Below, in pieces: positions 42,026 through 50,605 of a stretch of 57,957 nt of DNA. The stretch is from contig NZ_JAGGQL010000020.1 in the NCBI RefSeq assembly GCF_018613315.1, positions 1 through 57,957 on the forward strand, in the 5' to 3' direction. The translations under genes were made by a program, and so were the position numbers. The number at the start of each line of letters is the position of its first letter. The stretch's first letter is position 1. Source of the stretch: Bacillus sp. ISL-37 (GTDB lineage: Bacteria > Bacillota > Bacilli > Bacillales > Cytobacillaceae). Below the pieces are notes generated by a model, which did not search any database, had not been told where the DNA came from, and was given only the letters and a program-made list of their open reading frames with translations.

Positions 42026-43453
42026 ATGAAGTTTGAAACGGTAATTGGCCTTGAGGTCCATGTTGAATTAAAAACAGAATCGAAAATCTTTTCGGCGAGC
42101 CCGAACCATTTTGGTGCCGAGCCGAATACAAATACTAGCGTGATCGACCTTGGCTACCCGGGAGTACTGCCAGTCGTGAATAAAAAAGCGGTTGAGTACG
42201 CTATGAAAGCCGCTATGGCTTTGAACTGCGAAATTGCGGAGCATACGAAATTTGACCGGAAGAACTACTTTTACCCGGACAACCCAAAGGCTTACCAGAT
42301 TTCCCAATTCGACAAGCCGATCGGCGAGAATGGCTGGATCGAAATCGAGGTTAATGGTTATAAAAAGAAAATCGGCATTACGCGCATCCATATGGAAGAG
42401 GATGCTGGAAAGCTAACGCATGGCAATGGATATTCCCTCGTTGACTACAATCGCCAGGGAACGCCGCTTGTTGAGATCGTATCGGAGCCCGATATAAGCA
42501 CTCCGGATGAAGCGTATGCTTATCTGGAGAAACTGAAGTCCATCATCCAGTATACAGGCGTATCGGATTGTAAAATGGAAGAGGGTTCACTCCGCTGTGA
42601 CGCGAACATCTCAATCCGGCCTGTTGGCCAGAAGGAATTCGGCACAAAGACTGAGCTGAAGAACTTGAACTCATTCAACTTTGTGCGCAAAGGGCTTGAA
42701 TATGAAGAGAAACGCCAGGAACAGGAAATCCTTGCTGGCCGTGAAATCCAGCAAGAAACACGCCGTTACGATGATGCGAATAACACGACGATCCTGATGC
42801 GCGTAAAAGAAGGCTCCGATGACTATCGTTATTTCCCTGAACCCGATCTACCTGATCTTTACATTGATGAGGAGTGGAAGGCAAGAGTTCGTGCGGAAAT
42901 TCCGGAGCTTCCCGACGAGCGTAAAAAGCGATATGTCGAGGAAATGGGACTGCCAGCTTACGATGCAGAGGTGCTGACGGTATCTAAAGAAATGGCTGAT
43001 TTCTTTGAATCTGCTGTTGAAGCCGGAGCGGATCCGAAGCAGGCATCCAACTGGCTGATGGGCGAGTTCTCTGCTTATCTGAAGGCTGAATCGAAAGAGC
43101 TTCACGAAACAGCGTTGACTCCGGAAGGACTTGGCGGAATGATTCAGCTGATCGAGAACGGCACAATTTCCTCGAAAATTGCAAAACAGGTCTTCAAGGA
43201 ATTGGTCGAAAACGGCGGCGACCCAGAGAAAATTGTCAAAGAGAAGGGCCTCGTCCAAATCTCCGACGAAGGCGAATTGCTGAAGATCATCACCGAGATC
43301 ATTGATGCGAATCCGCAATCAGTAGAAGATTTCAAAGGCGGCAAGGACAAAGCAAAAGGATTCCTTGTCGGCCAGATCATGAAAGCAACAAAAGGCCAGG
43401 CGAACCCTCCATTAGTCAATAAACTGCTTGTTGAAGAACTGAATAAGAGATAA
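42026..43453 (+). CDS. gatB: Asp-tRNA(Asn)/Glu-tRNA(Gln) amidotransferase subunit B
   Basis: The kinase/tRNA-binding subunit (475 residues) that activates the misacylated tRNA with ATP and receives ammonia from Gat[19 protein letters not shown], the [17 protein letters not shown] magnesium/ATP site and the [10 protein letters not shown] signature are present; the C-terminal YqeY-like domain (~325-475) binds tRNA. ATG 42026 has AAGGGGTG upstream; the frame is open further upstream inside gatA but without a plausible start. Confidence 0.97.
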   Translation: MKFETVIGLEVHVELKTESKIFSASPNHFGAEPNTNTSVIDLGYPGVLPVVNKKAVEYAMKAAMALNCEIAEHTKFDRKNYFYPDNPKAYQISQFDKPIGENGWIEIEVNGYKKKIGITRIHMEEDAGKLTHGNGYSLVDYNRQGTPLVEIVSEPDISTPDEAYAYLEKLKSIIQYTGVSDCKMEEGSLRCDANISIRPVGQKEFGTKTELKNLNSFNFVRKGLEYEEKRQEQEILAGREIQQETRRYDDANNTTILMRVKEGSDDYRYFPEPDLPDLYIDEEWKARVRAEIPELPDERKKRYVEEMGLPAYDAEVLTVSKEMADFFESAVEAGADPKQASNWLMGEFSAYLKAESKELHETALTPEGLGGMIQLIENGTISSKIAKQVFKELVENGGDPEKIVKEKGLVQISDEGELLKIITEIIDANPQSVEDFKGGKDKAKGFLVGQIMKATKGQANPPLVNKLLVEELNKR

Positions 43454-43458
43454 TAGCG

Positions 43459-43489
43459 AAAGCTGGCGAACCAATCGCCAGCTTTTTTG
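43459..43489 (+). terminator. Terminator after gatCAB
   Basis: AAGCTGGCGA and TCGCCAGCTT pair around ACCAA, followed by TTTT. Confidence 0.94.
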
Positions 43490-43672
43490 TCGATATTTCC
43501 CGGGAAAGGGGGGGATATACACTGAAAAATAGTCCTTTAAATACATATTCTTACAAACCCGGCGGTGCTATTATAAGCTTAAGAACGTAAAAGGGAGCTG
43601 GCCACTATTTTACTGAGAGATATTGACCTGGATTTACCTTATATAAAAAAAGACGTAGATATCAAAAATTTA

Positions 43673-44335
43673 ATGGCCAAGCATTCACTTATTGAACCCG
43701 AGGCGATTCGCTTAGATTATGAAGAGAATTGGAAGCAGAAAAGAGTGTTGTTTCGTGACCAGGTAAGGTGCATCGCCAATTTATACATTTTTTTGCTTGG
43801 CCGCTTTCCAACTGAGAACTCAAAGAAAATCCTCATTAATTGTATGGAATCTCCTGAAGATGAAGTGACTACCACCACAGATGGTTTCACAGAGGTTTCA
43901 GTGCAGCTGGACATAGATTCCTATTTTTCTTTGTCCAATTTGGAGAAGAAAAGACTTATACTTGAAATAATTAATGAGGGAATCGTCAAAGTTGCGAATG
44001 AGTACTCATGGGAACAAGTTGAATTTAATCGAATCACAGCCGAAATAAAAGAACGCAACTATGTGAACGAGTATGTTTGGGCACAAAAATCCTCTCCAGA
44101 TAGAAAGTATAAAGCAGAGGTATTTTGTACCCATGATATAGACTGTTTTACTGCAACGCTTAACATCAGGGACAAGAGATCAGGTGGTTTTGTAAAATCA
44201 AAAAAAGTCCTCCAAGAGAGGCCTCATGAACTGGTTTTTACTCAATATCTTGGGAGTTTAAAGTGGGTTTTTGATAGAACAGTAGTTATAACTTACCGGT
44301 GCAGGACAACTCAGTGGCTGGTTGAAAAAATATAA
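43673..44335 (+). CDS. Unknown protein, paralog of the frameshifted gene at 45586
   Basis: A 220-residue soluble protein of no family I can name. Its last ~80 residues (SSPDRKYKAEVF ... LQERPHELVFTQYLGSLKW ... TTQWLVEKI) align with those of the broken gene at 45586-46243 (KSPDKRYTAVVH ... EEAPNEIVYARFLGNAVW ... SSQWVGSI), so the two are paralogs on either side of the LRR gene. ATG 43673 has no ribosome site. The frame is open back to 43583, and GGGAG (43593-43597) is well placed for an ATT codon at 43607, which would add 22 residues. The setting suggests an immunity or immunity-associated protein. Confidence 0.7.
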   Translation: MAKHSLIEPEAIRLDYEENWKQKRVLFRDQVRCIANLYIFLLGRFPTENSKKILINCMESPEDEVTTTTDGFTEVSVQLDIDSYFSLSNLEKKRLILEIINEGIVKVANEYSWEQVEFNRITAEIKERNYVNEYVWAQKSSPDRKYKAEVFCTHDIDCFTATLNIRDKRSGGFVKSKKVLQERPHELVFTQYLGSLKWVFDRTVVITYRCRTTQWLVEKI

Positions 44336-44348
44336 AGGTGGTGTAAAA

Positions 44349-45566
44349 ATGGTAAGATTCCTGAAGGTTGGCAACGTCAGAATCCACGTTGATGAAGATG
44401 AAGACGGCAAAGTATCAGTGAAAATTAATGAAGACAATATCAAGGAATCAATAGCCTATATTCAAGAACACCAGATTAAGAAGGTGGATCTTTCTTATGA
44501 GCTGGATCACGTGAATTTCATTAGTGAATGTCCAGAAATTGAGAGTCTTTCCCTTGGGGGCGAAGACTTAAAGGATGTTACAGGACTTTACCATTTAAAA
44601 AATCTTAAGTCGTTGTCAATCAATGAAACCAGACCATCTCTGGAAATCGATTTTGAAAGAATCCCTTCGCTTGAAGTGATTTATGGACAGCTTCCGCCTA
44701 AAGCAAAAGGGATTGAGACACTGGAGAGCTTAAAAGAAATGGTGCTCTGGAGTTATAAACCAAAAACTAAGAATCTTGAACAATTTTCAGGGCTGAGGAA
44801 CCTGGAATCCCTGGAGCTTATCCAGTCTAATATCATCTCATTAATGGGAGCAAAGGGACTGGAAAGCCTGGAGAAGCTGGGACTTTACTATTTAAGGTCT
44901 TTTAATGATTTGAAGGATATAAAAGATCTATCAAAAAGCCTAAGAGTTTTGGAGATCGAGAACTGCAAAAAAATCGATGATTACACATCTATTTCAGAGT
45001 TAAAGGGTTTAGAAAAGTTATTAATAATGGATTGCGGGGATCTAGCTTCGATTCAGTTTATCAATCAATTGCCTCAATTAAAGTTGCTTGCTTTTGGAGG
45101 GACCACTGTACTCGATGGGGATTTATATCCGTGTGAATGTATAGAAGAGGTTAATTTTACACAGAAGAAACATTACACTCATCGATTGAAGGAATACAAA
45201 GCTGTAAGGAAGGAGGACACTGAAATTTTGGCAGTGCCACAATCGAATGATACAATGCCAACCGTTTTGTGGCGAAAGCGAATGGAGGAAGGAGACGATA
45301 TGTTCACCGAGGAGGCTATAGCAGCTTCAGAAAAAGCACTGCAGAGGTATGTCTCTTCTCTTAAGTCTTTGAAGACCCCTACAGAAAAGACCATACTGAA
45401 AAAGGTAAAAGAAGTCGTAATCGAATTTAACAGGCTTAACGAAGAATACGATTATTACATAGAAACACTGGAACGTGAAGAATTATATGAGTTCATCGCT
45501 GAGAAAGCACGGCAAGCCGGTCTGAAGACGGAAGATGATATAACTGAAGAGTGGAGAGAATGGTAA
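44349..45566 (+). CDS. Leucine-rich repeat protein of the immunity-like cluster
   Basis: A 405-residue cytoplasmic protein. After a short N-terminal beta segment, residues ~45-270 form degenerate leucine-rich repeats (LKNLKSLSI, LRNLESLELIQSN, LESLEKLGLYYL, LRVLEIENCKKI, LEKLLIMDC, LKLLAFGG). A separate helical C-terminal domain (~315-405) ends EELYEFIAEKARQAGL and ITEEWREW. ATG 44349 follows AAAGGTGGTG; there is no signal peptide. Bacterial proteins of this type are often found among SUKH-type immunity genes, as here. Its partner is not evident. Confidence 0.8.
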   Translation: MVRFLKVGNVRIHVDEDEDGKVSVKINEDNIKESIAYIQEHQIKKVDLSYELDHVNFISECPEIESLSLGGEDLKDVTGLYHLKNLKSLSINETRPSLEIDFERIPSLEVIYGQLPPKAKGIETLESLKEMVLWSYKPKTKNLEQFSGLRNLESLELIQSNIISLMGAKGLESLEKLGLYYLRSFNDLKDIKDLSKSLRVLEIENCKKIDDYTSISELKGLEKLLIMDCGDLASIQFINQLPQLKLLAFGGTTVLDGDLYPCECIEEVNFTQKKHYTHRLKEYKAVRKEDTEILAVPQSNDTMPTVLWRKRMEEGDDMFTEEAIAASEKALQRYVSSLKSLKTPTEKTILKKVKEVVIEFNRLNEEYDYYIETLEREELYEFIAEKARQAGLKTEDDITEEWREW

Positions 45567-45585
45567 AAGAGATGAGGGGTTCAAA

Positions 45586-46243
45586 ATGGAGTTGAAAGAA
45601 ATTATACTGTCTGACATGACAAACAGGCCAAAAAAGAACGAAATTGGTTTTAACCATCAAACCCGAATCTTTCAATTGTTAATGAGCAGATATTTAAAAG
45701 GAATTGAGACCAGTGAAGACAGGTATTTAAATATATACTGCATTGATAAAGTAAAAGAAATTGAGATTGATGATTATACCATTGAAAATGGACGGACCGT
45801 TAAGATCCCTTATAATCCGATTGAGTTTTTGAAACTTGATAGTGTTGAAGAAAAATATGAGGAGTATACAAGAATCCTTAATGACTTTATTGCTCCCGTT
45901 TTTGGGAGGTTGAACTGGGATTACTCTCCTGTCATTCATGCACTCGGAAAAATTAAAGAGCATAGTTACCAGGCTGAGTTCCTGTTAAAAAACACTCCCA
46001 AAAAGAGCCCGGATAAAAGGTATACAGCGGTAGTGCATGGGGTTCATAGTGTGAATACTTTTGTTGATCGCACAGATTTTTGATAAAGACGGCTTAAAGA
46101 TAAAAGAGAAGGTTTTGGTGGAGGAGGCTCCGAATGAAATAGTTTATGCTAGGTTTTTGGGAAATGCAGTCTGGAAAGGCAATCAAACATTCGAGGTCAA
46201 ATCAAAATCGAGCCAATGGGTTGGTAGCATAACAGTTGATTAA
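45586..46243 (+). pseudogene. Frameshifted paralog of the gene at 43673
   Basis: The frame runs from ATG 45586 (MELKEIILSDMTNR) to a stop at 46081-46083. The family's C-terminal part (IAQIFDKDGLKIKEKVLV ... SSQWVGSITVD) continues in the next frame up to 46243. Skipping one base near 46059-46064, in a CTTTTG stretch, restores one frame of 218 codons, almost the same length as the 220-residue paralog. A one-base insertion or a sequencing error explains it. AGATGAGGGG gives a ribosome site. It lies between the LRR and SUKH genes and overlaps the SUKH leader. Confidence 0.82.
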
Positions 46244-46259
46244 AGCAGGAGTGGTGCTC

Positions 46260-46802
46260 ATGTATAATGAATTTCTGAACAAAATAGAAAAGCTTTATAA
46301 AGATGACCGGAAAAAACTAAGGACTGGCACGCTTTTGTACGGGAATCTATATGAAGACCGCTGGCAAACTAATATTCAAAGGCCTCTGAACCTCGAAGAT
46401 TTAAATTCACTCGAATTGGAGATAGGCAATCTGCCAGAAGACTTTAAAGAATTCTTATTAACGGCGAATGGCTGCTACTTGTTTGATATCCTGAGGATTG
46501 CCGGTAAACAGGACGGTTATAAAGGGATGACCATCGAGGAGCAGATTCATCAGCCAATTTCATTTAGAAATATCCCACCTTATTTATGGAATAGAAAACG
46601 CCTGGATGGCTTATTTGTGTTTGCGGATTCGATGGCCACCGGAAGATTCTTTGTCTATAACGGAGAAGGCCAAATCCTTCAAATGGACATGAGGAGTTTC
46701 AAACCGATTGATACTTATCCAAATTTGATGGAATTACTGGAAGAAGTGTTCGAGGAAGGCGAGAGATTGGTCTTGAATAAGGACTATCTTGATTTTGATT
46801 AA
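46260..46802 (+). CDS. SMI1/KNR4 (SUKH) family protein
   Basis: A 180-residue soluble protein of the SUKH superfamily, common bacterial immunity proteins against nuclease and other polymorphic toxins. LNSLELEIGNLPEDFKEFLLTANGCYLFDILRI is the SUKH core; LFVFADSMATGRFFVYNGEGQILQMDM and a helical LMELLEEVFEEG end follow. AGGAG lies eight bases before ATG 46260. It is the last gene of the cluster and is followed by a clear terminator. No toxin gene is visible within the window. Confidence 0.87.
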   Translation: MYNEFLNKIEKLYKDDRKKLRTGTLLYGNLYEDRWQTNIQRPLNLEDLNSLELEIGNLPEDFKEFLLTANGCYLFDILRIAGKQDGYKGMTIEEQIHQPISFRNIPPYLWNRKRLDGLFVFADSMATGRFFVYNGEGQILQMDMRSFKPIDTYPNLMELLEEVFEEGERLVLNKDYLDFD

Positions 46803-46811
46803 GATAGTATG

Positions 46812-46836
46812 AAGGCCCTGACAGAAGGGCCTTTTT
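46812..46836 (+). terminator. Terminator of the immunity-like cluster
   Basis: AAGGCCCT and AGGGCCTT form an 8-bp stem around GACAGA, followed by TTT. Confidence 0.9.
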
Positions 46837-46838
46837 CG

Positions 46839-47582
46839 TCAATCCAGACCATCATCCATTATGATGCTGAACAGTGCTTCCTTATCCAATACTGAAATGG
46901 CAAGATGCGTATTAGTAAAGATCATATAGACTGGCGTTACGTTTGTCGTAAGTTCAGGATAACGCTCTTTTAGCCCATTAATATCATCAGATATTTGGAA
47001 GGAATCAAGCTTCGCCTTTACTTCGTCGGGAATGTCATACTTTTCAGAATCTCCACGTGGAACAATGGCCAGTACAGATAGTTTCTCAGTATCCTTCGAA
47101 AGGAAATCATAGTAATTGGGCAAGTCTTCTATCGCTAAGTTGACGAAATAGGTGCTGAAAGAGTTGAATTCCTCATCCCAGCCTGCTGTTATCTGGAAGA
47201 GAATGTTCTGGACGGTTTGGCTTTTTGGTATCAGAATGGTATCGCTTTGCGCAGATAGTTTCTCCCCGCCGGGAACAGAATTAACCTGGGTAATGCTGAT
47301 TTGTTTTGGTTTTTTGTCTGCGGGGAAGGTTACCGTTAATTTCTGTCTTTCCATGGCTTTAGATGGAATCGTTCCTGCCATCAGTTTAATGGGTTCTTCA
47401 GTAGTCTGCCGGGTGCCATGCCAATTGTATCCTCCTGTAAAAACCGCTATTTCCTCACCTTCAATTGTCACAACTGGCAAGGGCGGCTTTTCTTCCTTAT
47501 ACAATTTATAGCGATCCATGGCAATCAACATACTCAAAAGTAATAAAGCAGCTGTTCCGTAGATTAATAGCTTTCTTTTCAT
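46839..47582 (-). CDS. Membrane-anchored exported protein, unknown function
   Basis: A 247-residue protein with one N-terminal hydrophobic helix (residues ~5-22, LLIYGTAALLLLSMLIAM) and no lipobox, so it is a signal anchor or an uncleaved signal. The rest is extracytoplasmic and beta-rich (IAVFTGGYNWHGTR; LTVTFPADKKPKQISITQV), with an Ig-like feel in its middle, and ends in a small alpha/beta part. GAGGGG precedes the ATG. It is convergent with the SUKH gene. I do not recognise a named family. Confidence 0.75.
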   Translation of the reverse strand: MKRKLLIYGTAALLLLSMLIAMDRYKLYKEEKPPLPVVTIEGEEIAVFTGGYNWHGTRQTTEEPIKLMAGTIPSKAMERQKLTVTFPADKKPKQISITQVNSVPGGEKLSAQSDTILIPKSQTVQNILFQITAGWDEEFNSFSTYFVNLAIEDLPNYYDFLSKDTEKLSVLAIVPRGDSEKYDIPDEVKAKLDSFQISDDINGLKERYPELTTNVTPVYMIFTNTHLAISVLDKEALFSIIMDDGLD

Positions 47583-47664
47583 TATTTTCCCCTCAGTTAT
47601 TAATTTATCATTATATAAATTCCATCAATGATATGTAATTTCCTGTAAGATTTTAGCGGAATAT

Positions 47665-47702
47665 GAAATAAAAATGCCACAGAGAAAGGCTCTCTGTGGC
47701 AT
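47665..47702 (-). terminator. Terminator of putP
   Basis: On the minus strand ATGCCACAGAGA and TCTCTGTGGCAT form a perfect 12-bp stem, followed by TTTTATTTC, just after the putP stop. Confidence 0.93.
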
Positions 47703-47707
47703 CGAGT

Positions 47708-49183
47708 TTAGGATTTTAAGTTTTCAACACTCATATCAAATTCTTTTTCAATCTCAGGATTTGGTCTGTATGTTACCAAGCTGACAACAACTGAAATAAT
47801 CAGGTTGATGATGAAGCCTGGGACGATTTCGTACATCACATCGCTTAAGCCGACATTGCTCCAGATGACAACGGTAGCGGCACCGGCAATCATACCGAGA
47901 ATCGCGCCCCAGTTGGTCATTTTCTTCCAATACAGGCTTAGAATGATGATAGGTCCGAACGCTGCACCGAAGCCTGCCCATGCGTATGCAACCAGGCCAA
48001 GGATCGTATCGTTTTGCACCCATGCAAGTGCTGCGGCAATAATCGCTACTGCGAGAACTGCCAAACGCCCGAAAAATACGTACTGCTTATCTGATTTTTC
48101 TTTTTTGAATATGATTTTGTACAAGTCCTCAGTCAGTGCGCTGGATGTAACGATCAGCTGGGACGAGATGGTGCTCATGATCGCTGCAAGAACGGCTGCT
48201 AGCATAAGACCGGCAAATAACGGATGGAAGAAGATTTGGCCGAGCACGATGAAGACTGCCTCTGGGTTATCCAATTTAACATCCGGATTCTGTGTAAAAT
48301 AAGCTAGACCGATCAAAGCAGTCAGTATTGCCCCAATTAAGGAGAAGATCATCCAGCCCATGCCGATTCTTCTTGCACTCTTTGTTTCTTTTATTGATGT
48401 GATTGCCATGAAACGGGTGATAATATGTGGCTGACCGAAGTAGCCAAGGCCCCATGCTGCGGTTGATATGATGCCGAGCACAGTTGTACCTTTGAATAAA
48501 TCAAGCAATGCAGGGTCGATCGAACGGATGGTATCGAACGTTTCTGCAGGTCCTCCTGTTTTCGCGAAGCCGATAATCGGCACGAGCAGCAAGGCGAGAA
48601 GCATCATCATGCCCTGTATAAAATCTGTGTAACTTACCGCAAGGAAACCGCCGAATAGTGTGTACGCCACAACTACAGCGGAAACAAGCAACAAGCCGGT
48701 ATGGTAATCTAGGTCGAATGAACTTTGGAAGAAAACAGCTCCGGCGACCATTCCGGAAGATACGTAGAAGGTAAAAAAGAGTAGGATAACAATTCCGGAT
48801 ACAATTCTTAAAAGCTTTGTATCATCTTTAAAACGGTTTTCAAGGAAGCTTGGAATCGTGATGGAGTCATTTGCTACATGTGTGTAAGAACGAAGTCGAG
48901 GTGCTACATAAAGCCAGTTGAGATATGCGCCGACGGTCAATCCGATGGCAATCCATGCACTCGCTAAACCGCTTACATAAATTCCACCTGGAAGACCCAT
49001 CAGCAGCCAGCCGCTCATATCAGCTGCTCCGGCGCTAAGTGCTGTGACTGCTGGACCAAGCGATCTGCCGCCAAGCATGTAGTCAGTCAGATTGCTTGTC
49101 TTTTTGTAGGAATACCAGCCGATATAAAGCATCGCGGCCATGTATATCCCGATGGCAATGATTTGATACATTTCATTGGACAT
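47708..49183 (-). CDS. putP: Sodium/proline symporter PutP (or osmoregulated OpuE)
   Basis: A 491-residue, 13-helix SSS-family transporter that takes up proline with sodium. DYMLGGRSLGPAVTALSAGAADMSGWLLMGLPG is the strongly conserved helix 2-3 region of PutP/OpuE, and the helix 8 segment TISSQLIVTSSALTEDLY contains the sodium site. CAAAGGGGG precedes the ATG. In B. subtilis the homolog next to gatCAB is OpuE (osmoprotection); PutP serves proline as food. Sequence alone does not separate them here, but rocA in the window favours proline use. Confidence 0.93.
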   Translation of the reverse strand: MSNEMYQIIAIGIYMAAMLYIGWYSYKKTSNLTDYMLGGRSLGPAVTALSAGAADMSGWLLMGLPGGIYVSGLASAWIAIGLTVGAYLNWLYVAPRLRSYTHVANDSITIPSFLENRFKDDTKLLRIVSGIVILLFFTFYVSSGMVAGAVFFQSSFDLDYHTGLLLVSAVVVAYTLFGGFLAVSYTDFIQGMMMLLALLLVPIIGFAKTGGPAETFDTIRSIDPALLDLFKGTTVLGIISTAAWGLGYFGQPHIITRFMAITSIKETKSARRIGMGWMIFSLIGAILTALIGLAYFTQNPDVKLDNPEAVFIVLGQIFFHPLFAGLMLAAVLAAIMSTISSQLIVTSSALTEDLYKIIFKKEKSDKQYVFFGRLAVLAVAIIAAALAWVQNDTILGLVAYAWAGFGAAFGPIIILSLYWKKMTNWGAILGMIAGAATVVIWSNVGLSDVMYEIVPGFIINLIISVVVSLVTYRPNPEIEKEFDMSVENLKS

Positions 49184-49244
49184 AATCTTTCCCCCTTTGT
49201 TATTGCGAAAAATTATTAAAAAAAATATTGCTAATACAATTAAT

Positions 49245-49274
49245 ATTCTATCATTTCAAATAAATGATTAACAA
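49245..49274 (-). promoter_or_regulatory. Probable putP promoter
   Basis: On the minus strand TTGTTA (49269-49274) and TAGAAT (49245-49250) are 18 bases apart, with TG before the -10, about 60 bases upstream of putP. Confidence 0.6.
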
Positions 49275-49291
49275 TCTATTTTTTCGCCAAA

Positions 49292-49314
49292 ATTACTATT
49301 CCATAAATAGTAAT
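49292..49314. promoter_or_regulatory. Palindrome upstream of the putP promoter
   Basis: ATTACTATT (49292-49300) and AATAGTAAT (49306-49314) are perfect 9-bp inverted arms around CCATA. The site lies 17 bases upstream of the putP -35, a typical place for an activator. The binder is unknown. Confidence 0.55.
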
Positions 49315-49338
49315 TTACTTTTTTAATATATCTATAGT

Positions 49339-49372
49339 GCAAAAGAATAACCATGGCTCGAAAGCCATGGTT
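49339..49372 (-). terminator. Terminator of plsY
   Basis: On the minus strand AACCATGGCT and AGCCATGGTT form a 10-bp stem around TTCG, followed by ATTCTTTT. Confidence 0.88.
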
Positions 49373-49377
49373 AATGT

Positions 49378-49998
49378 TCACATCTTAAGATCTTTTGGGG
49401 GAAGGCGGTCGCCCTTCACTTTTTTATCATTGATTTTCGGTTCGTTTCCGCTAAAAAAGTTCTGCAGATTAGAACGATGGAGGAAAATAAGAAATATTAT
49501 AAAAGCAGTAAAGATGAATGGCTCATGAATTTCCGGCGAGACAAATGAATAAATGAGCATCGCGATTCCCACTGAAATCGAACCCATGAACACATATTTG
49601 GTCAAGAAAACGACCGCAATAAAGGTCACATACACAGCCAGGAACATTCCAATATCAACAATCAGCAGTGCCCCTGCCGTCGTTGCAATTGCCTTGCCAC
49701 CGCGGAATCCTGCGAAAATTGGGAAACAGTGCCCAATCACGGCAATTAAGCCCGCGTACAGTGGCTCGACAGGAGAATCGAAGATCAGCGGAAGAGAAGC
49801 GGCAAGCATCCCTTTTGCGACATCCACAAGGAGGACGACAATCGCTGCCCGCTTGCCCATGACCCGCAATGTATTCGTCGCACCAGGGTTTTTACTGCCG
49901 TGGTCCCTGATATCAACATGGAAAAAATATTTGCCAATCAATAACGCAGTTGGAATGGATCCAACCAAATATGCTGCCAATAGACACATCCAAGTCAT
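49378..49998 (-). CDS. plsY: Glycerol-3-phosphate acyltransferase PlsY
   Basis: A five-helix membrane enzyme (206 residues) that acylates glycerol-3-phosphate from acyl-phosphate, the first committed step of phospholipid synthesis with PlsX. GSIPTALLIGKYFF, the SKNPGATNTLRVMG motif and GHCFPIFAGFRGGKAIATTAG carry the catalytic His, Ser and phosphate-binding residues. ATG 49998 has AAAGGGTG upstream. It is a single minus-strand gene before putP. Some Bacillus carry parC/parE near plsY; they are not in this window. Confidence 0.95.
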   Translation of the reverse strand: MTWMCLLAAYLVGSIPTALLIGKYFFHVDIRDHGSKNPGATNTLRVMGKRAAIVVLLVDVAKGMLAASLPLIFDSPVEPLYAGLIAVIGHCFPIFAGFRGGKAIATTAGALLIVDIGMFLAVYVTFIAVVFLTKYVFMGSISVGIAMLIYSFVSPEIHEPFIFTAFIIFLIFLHRSNLQNFFSGNEPKINDKKVKGDRLPPKDLKM

Positions 49999-50474
49999 AA
50001 AGTGTCACCCTTTTAATCTAGTTAAATAATTTTATTCTGAAATAGTCCAGGTCAGAAGGTTTATTTTACCGAGCCAATCATTTCTTGATAAGTAGGGACA
50101 GTGCTGAAAACGTGTGTTCTGCAGGCAGTGAATAGACTGGCCGAAACCTTCGGGAACTATTATGCCGTTTTTAACGTCTGTTTTATCAAAGCCACTTTGT
50201 AGTCTTCTTTTACTGAAACACGTTAGGTTTGTTGATATTAAACTGGAACACAATGTTGAGCAAGATAATCCGAATGGCGTGCGGGCAGAAAAGCGAGTAC
50301 TTTTGCTAAGCTTTAGATCGGGTAATAAGATCTGTGTAAGCTACCTATATTACGGGTGTTGGCTTCCAATTTATGTAACCATTCTCTTTGTATTGTAAAA
50401 AAGAATGAGTAGGAATGGAAGAGTTTTTCGAAAAATACGATAGTTAACACTTTGATTTAATAGTGGGTTTCTTT
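49999..50474. other. Intergenic stretch without a recognisable gene
   Basis: About 480 bases between plsY and the dgkB promoter. Open frames of 73-78 codons exist on both strands, but none has a ribosome site or familiar sequence. On the minus strand TTCTGA and TAAAAT, 17 bases apart close to plsY, could be its promoter. I see no repeat or strong hairpin. It may be a decayed gene. Confidence 0.5.
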
Positions 50475-50504
50475 TTGGCAAATGGACAGAATTTAGTTTA
50501 TGAT
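50475..50504 (+). promoter_or_regulatory. Probable dgkB promoter
   Basis: TTGGCA (50475-50480) and TATGAT (50499-50504) are 18 bases apart, about 100 bases upstream of the dgkB start. Confidence 0.6.
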
Positions 50505-50605
50505 ATATCCGGTACGATCGATATTGAGGTAATTGCCTGGATAGAAGTAATGAGCTATGATGTAAAAGGATGGAATAAAAAACCATATTAAGTAGGATGA
50601 TGGGT

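Noticed and set aside
44349-45566. Internalin-like surface LRR protein
   Set aside because: No signal peptide, no cell-wall anchor, and acidic cytosolic-type composition; the neighbours are SUKH-type genes.
50162-50398. 78-codon open frame between plsY and dgkB
   Set aside because: No ribosome site, no recognisable domain, odd composition; treated as non-coding.
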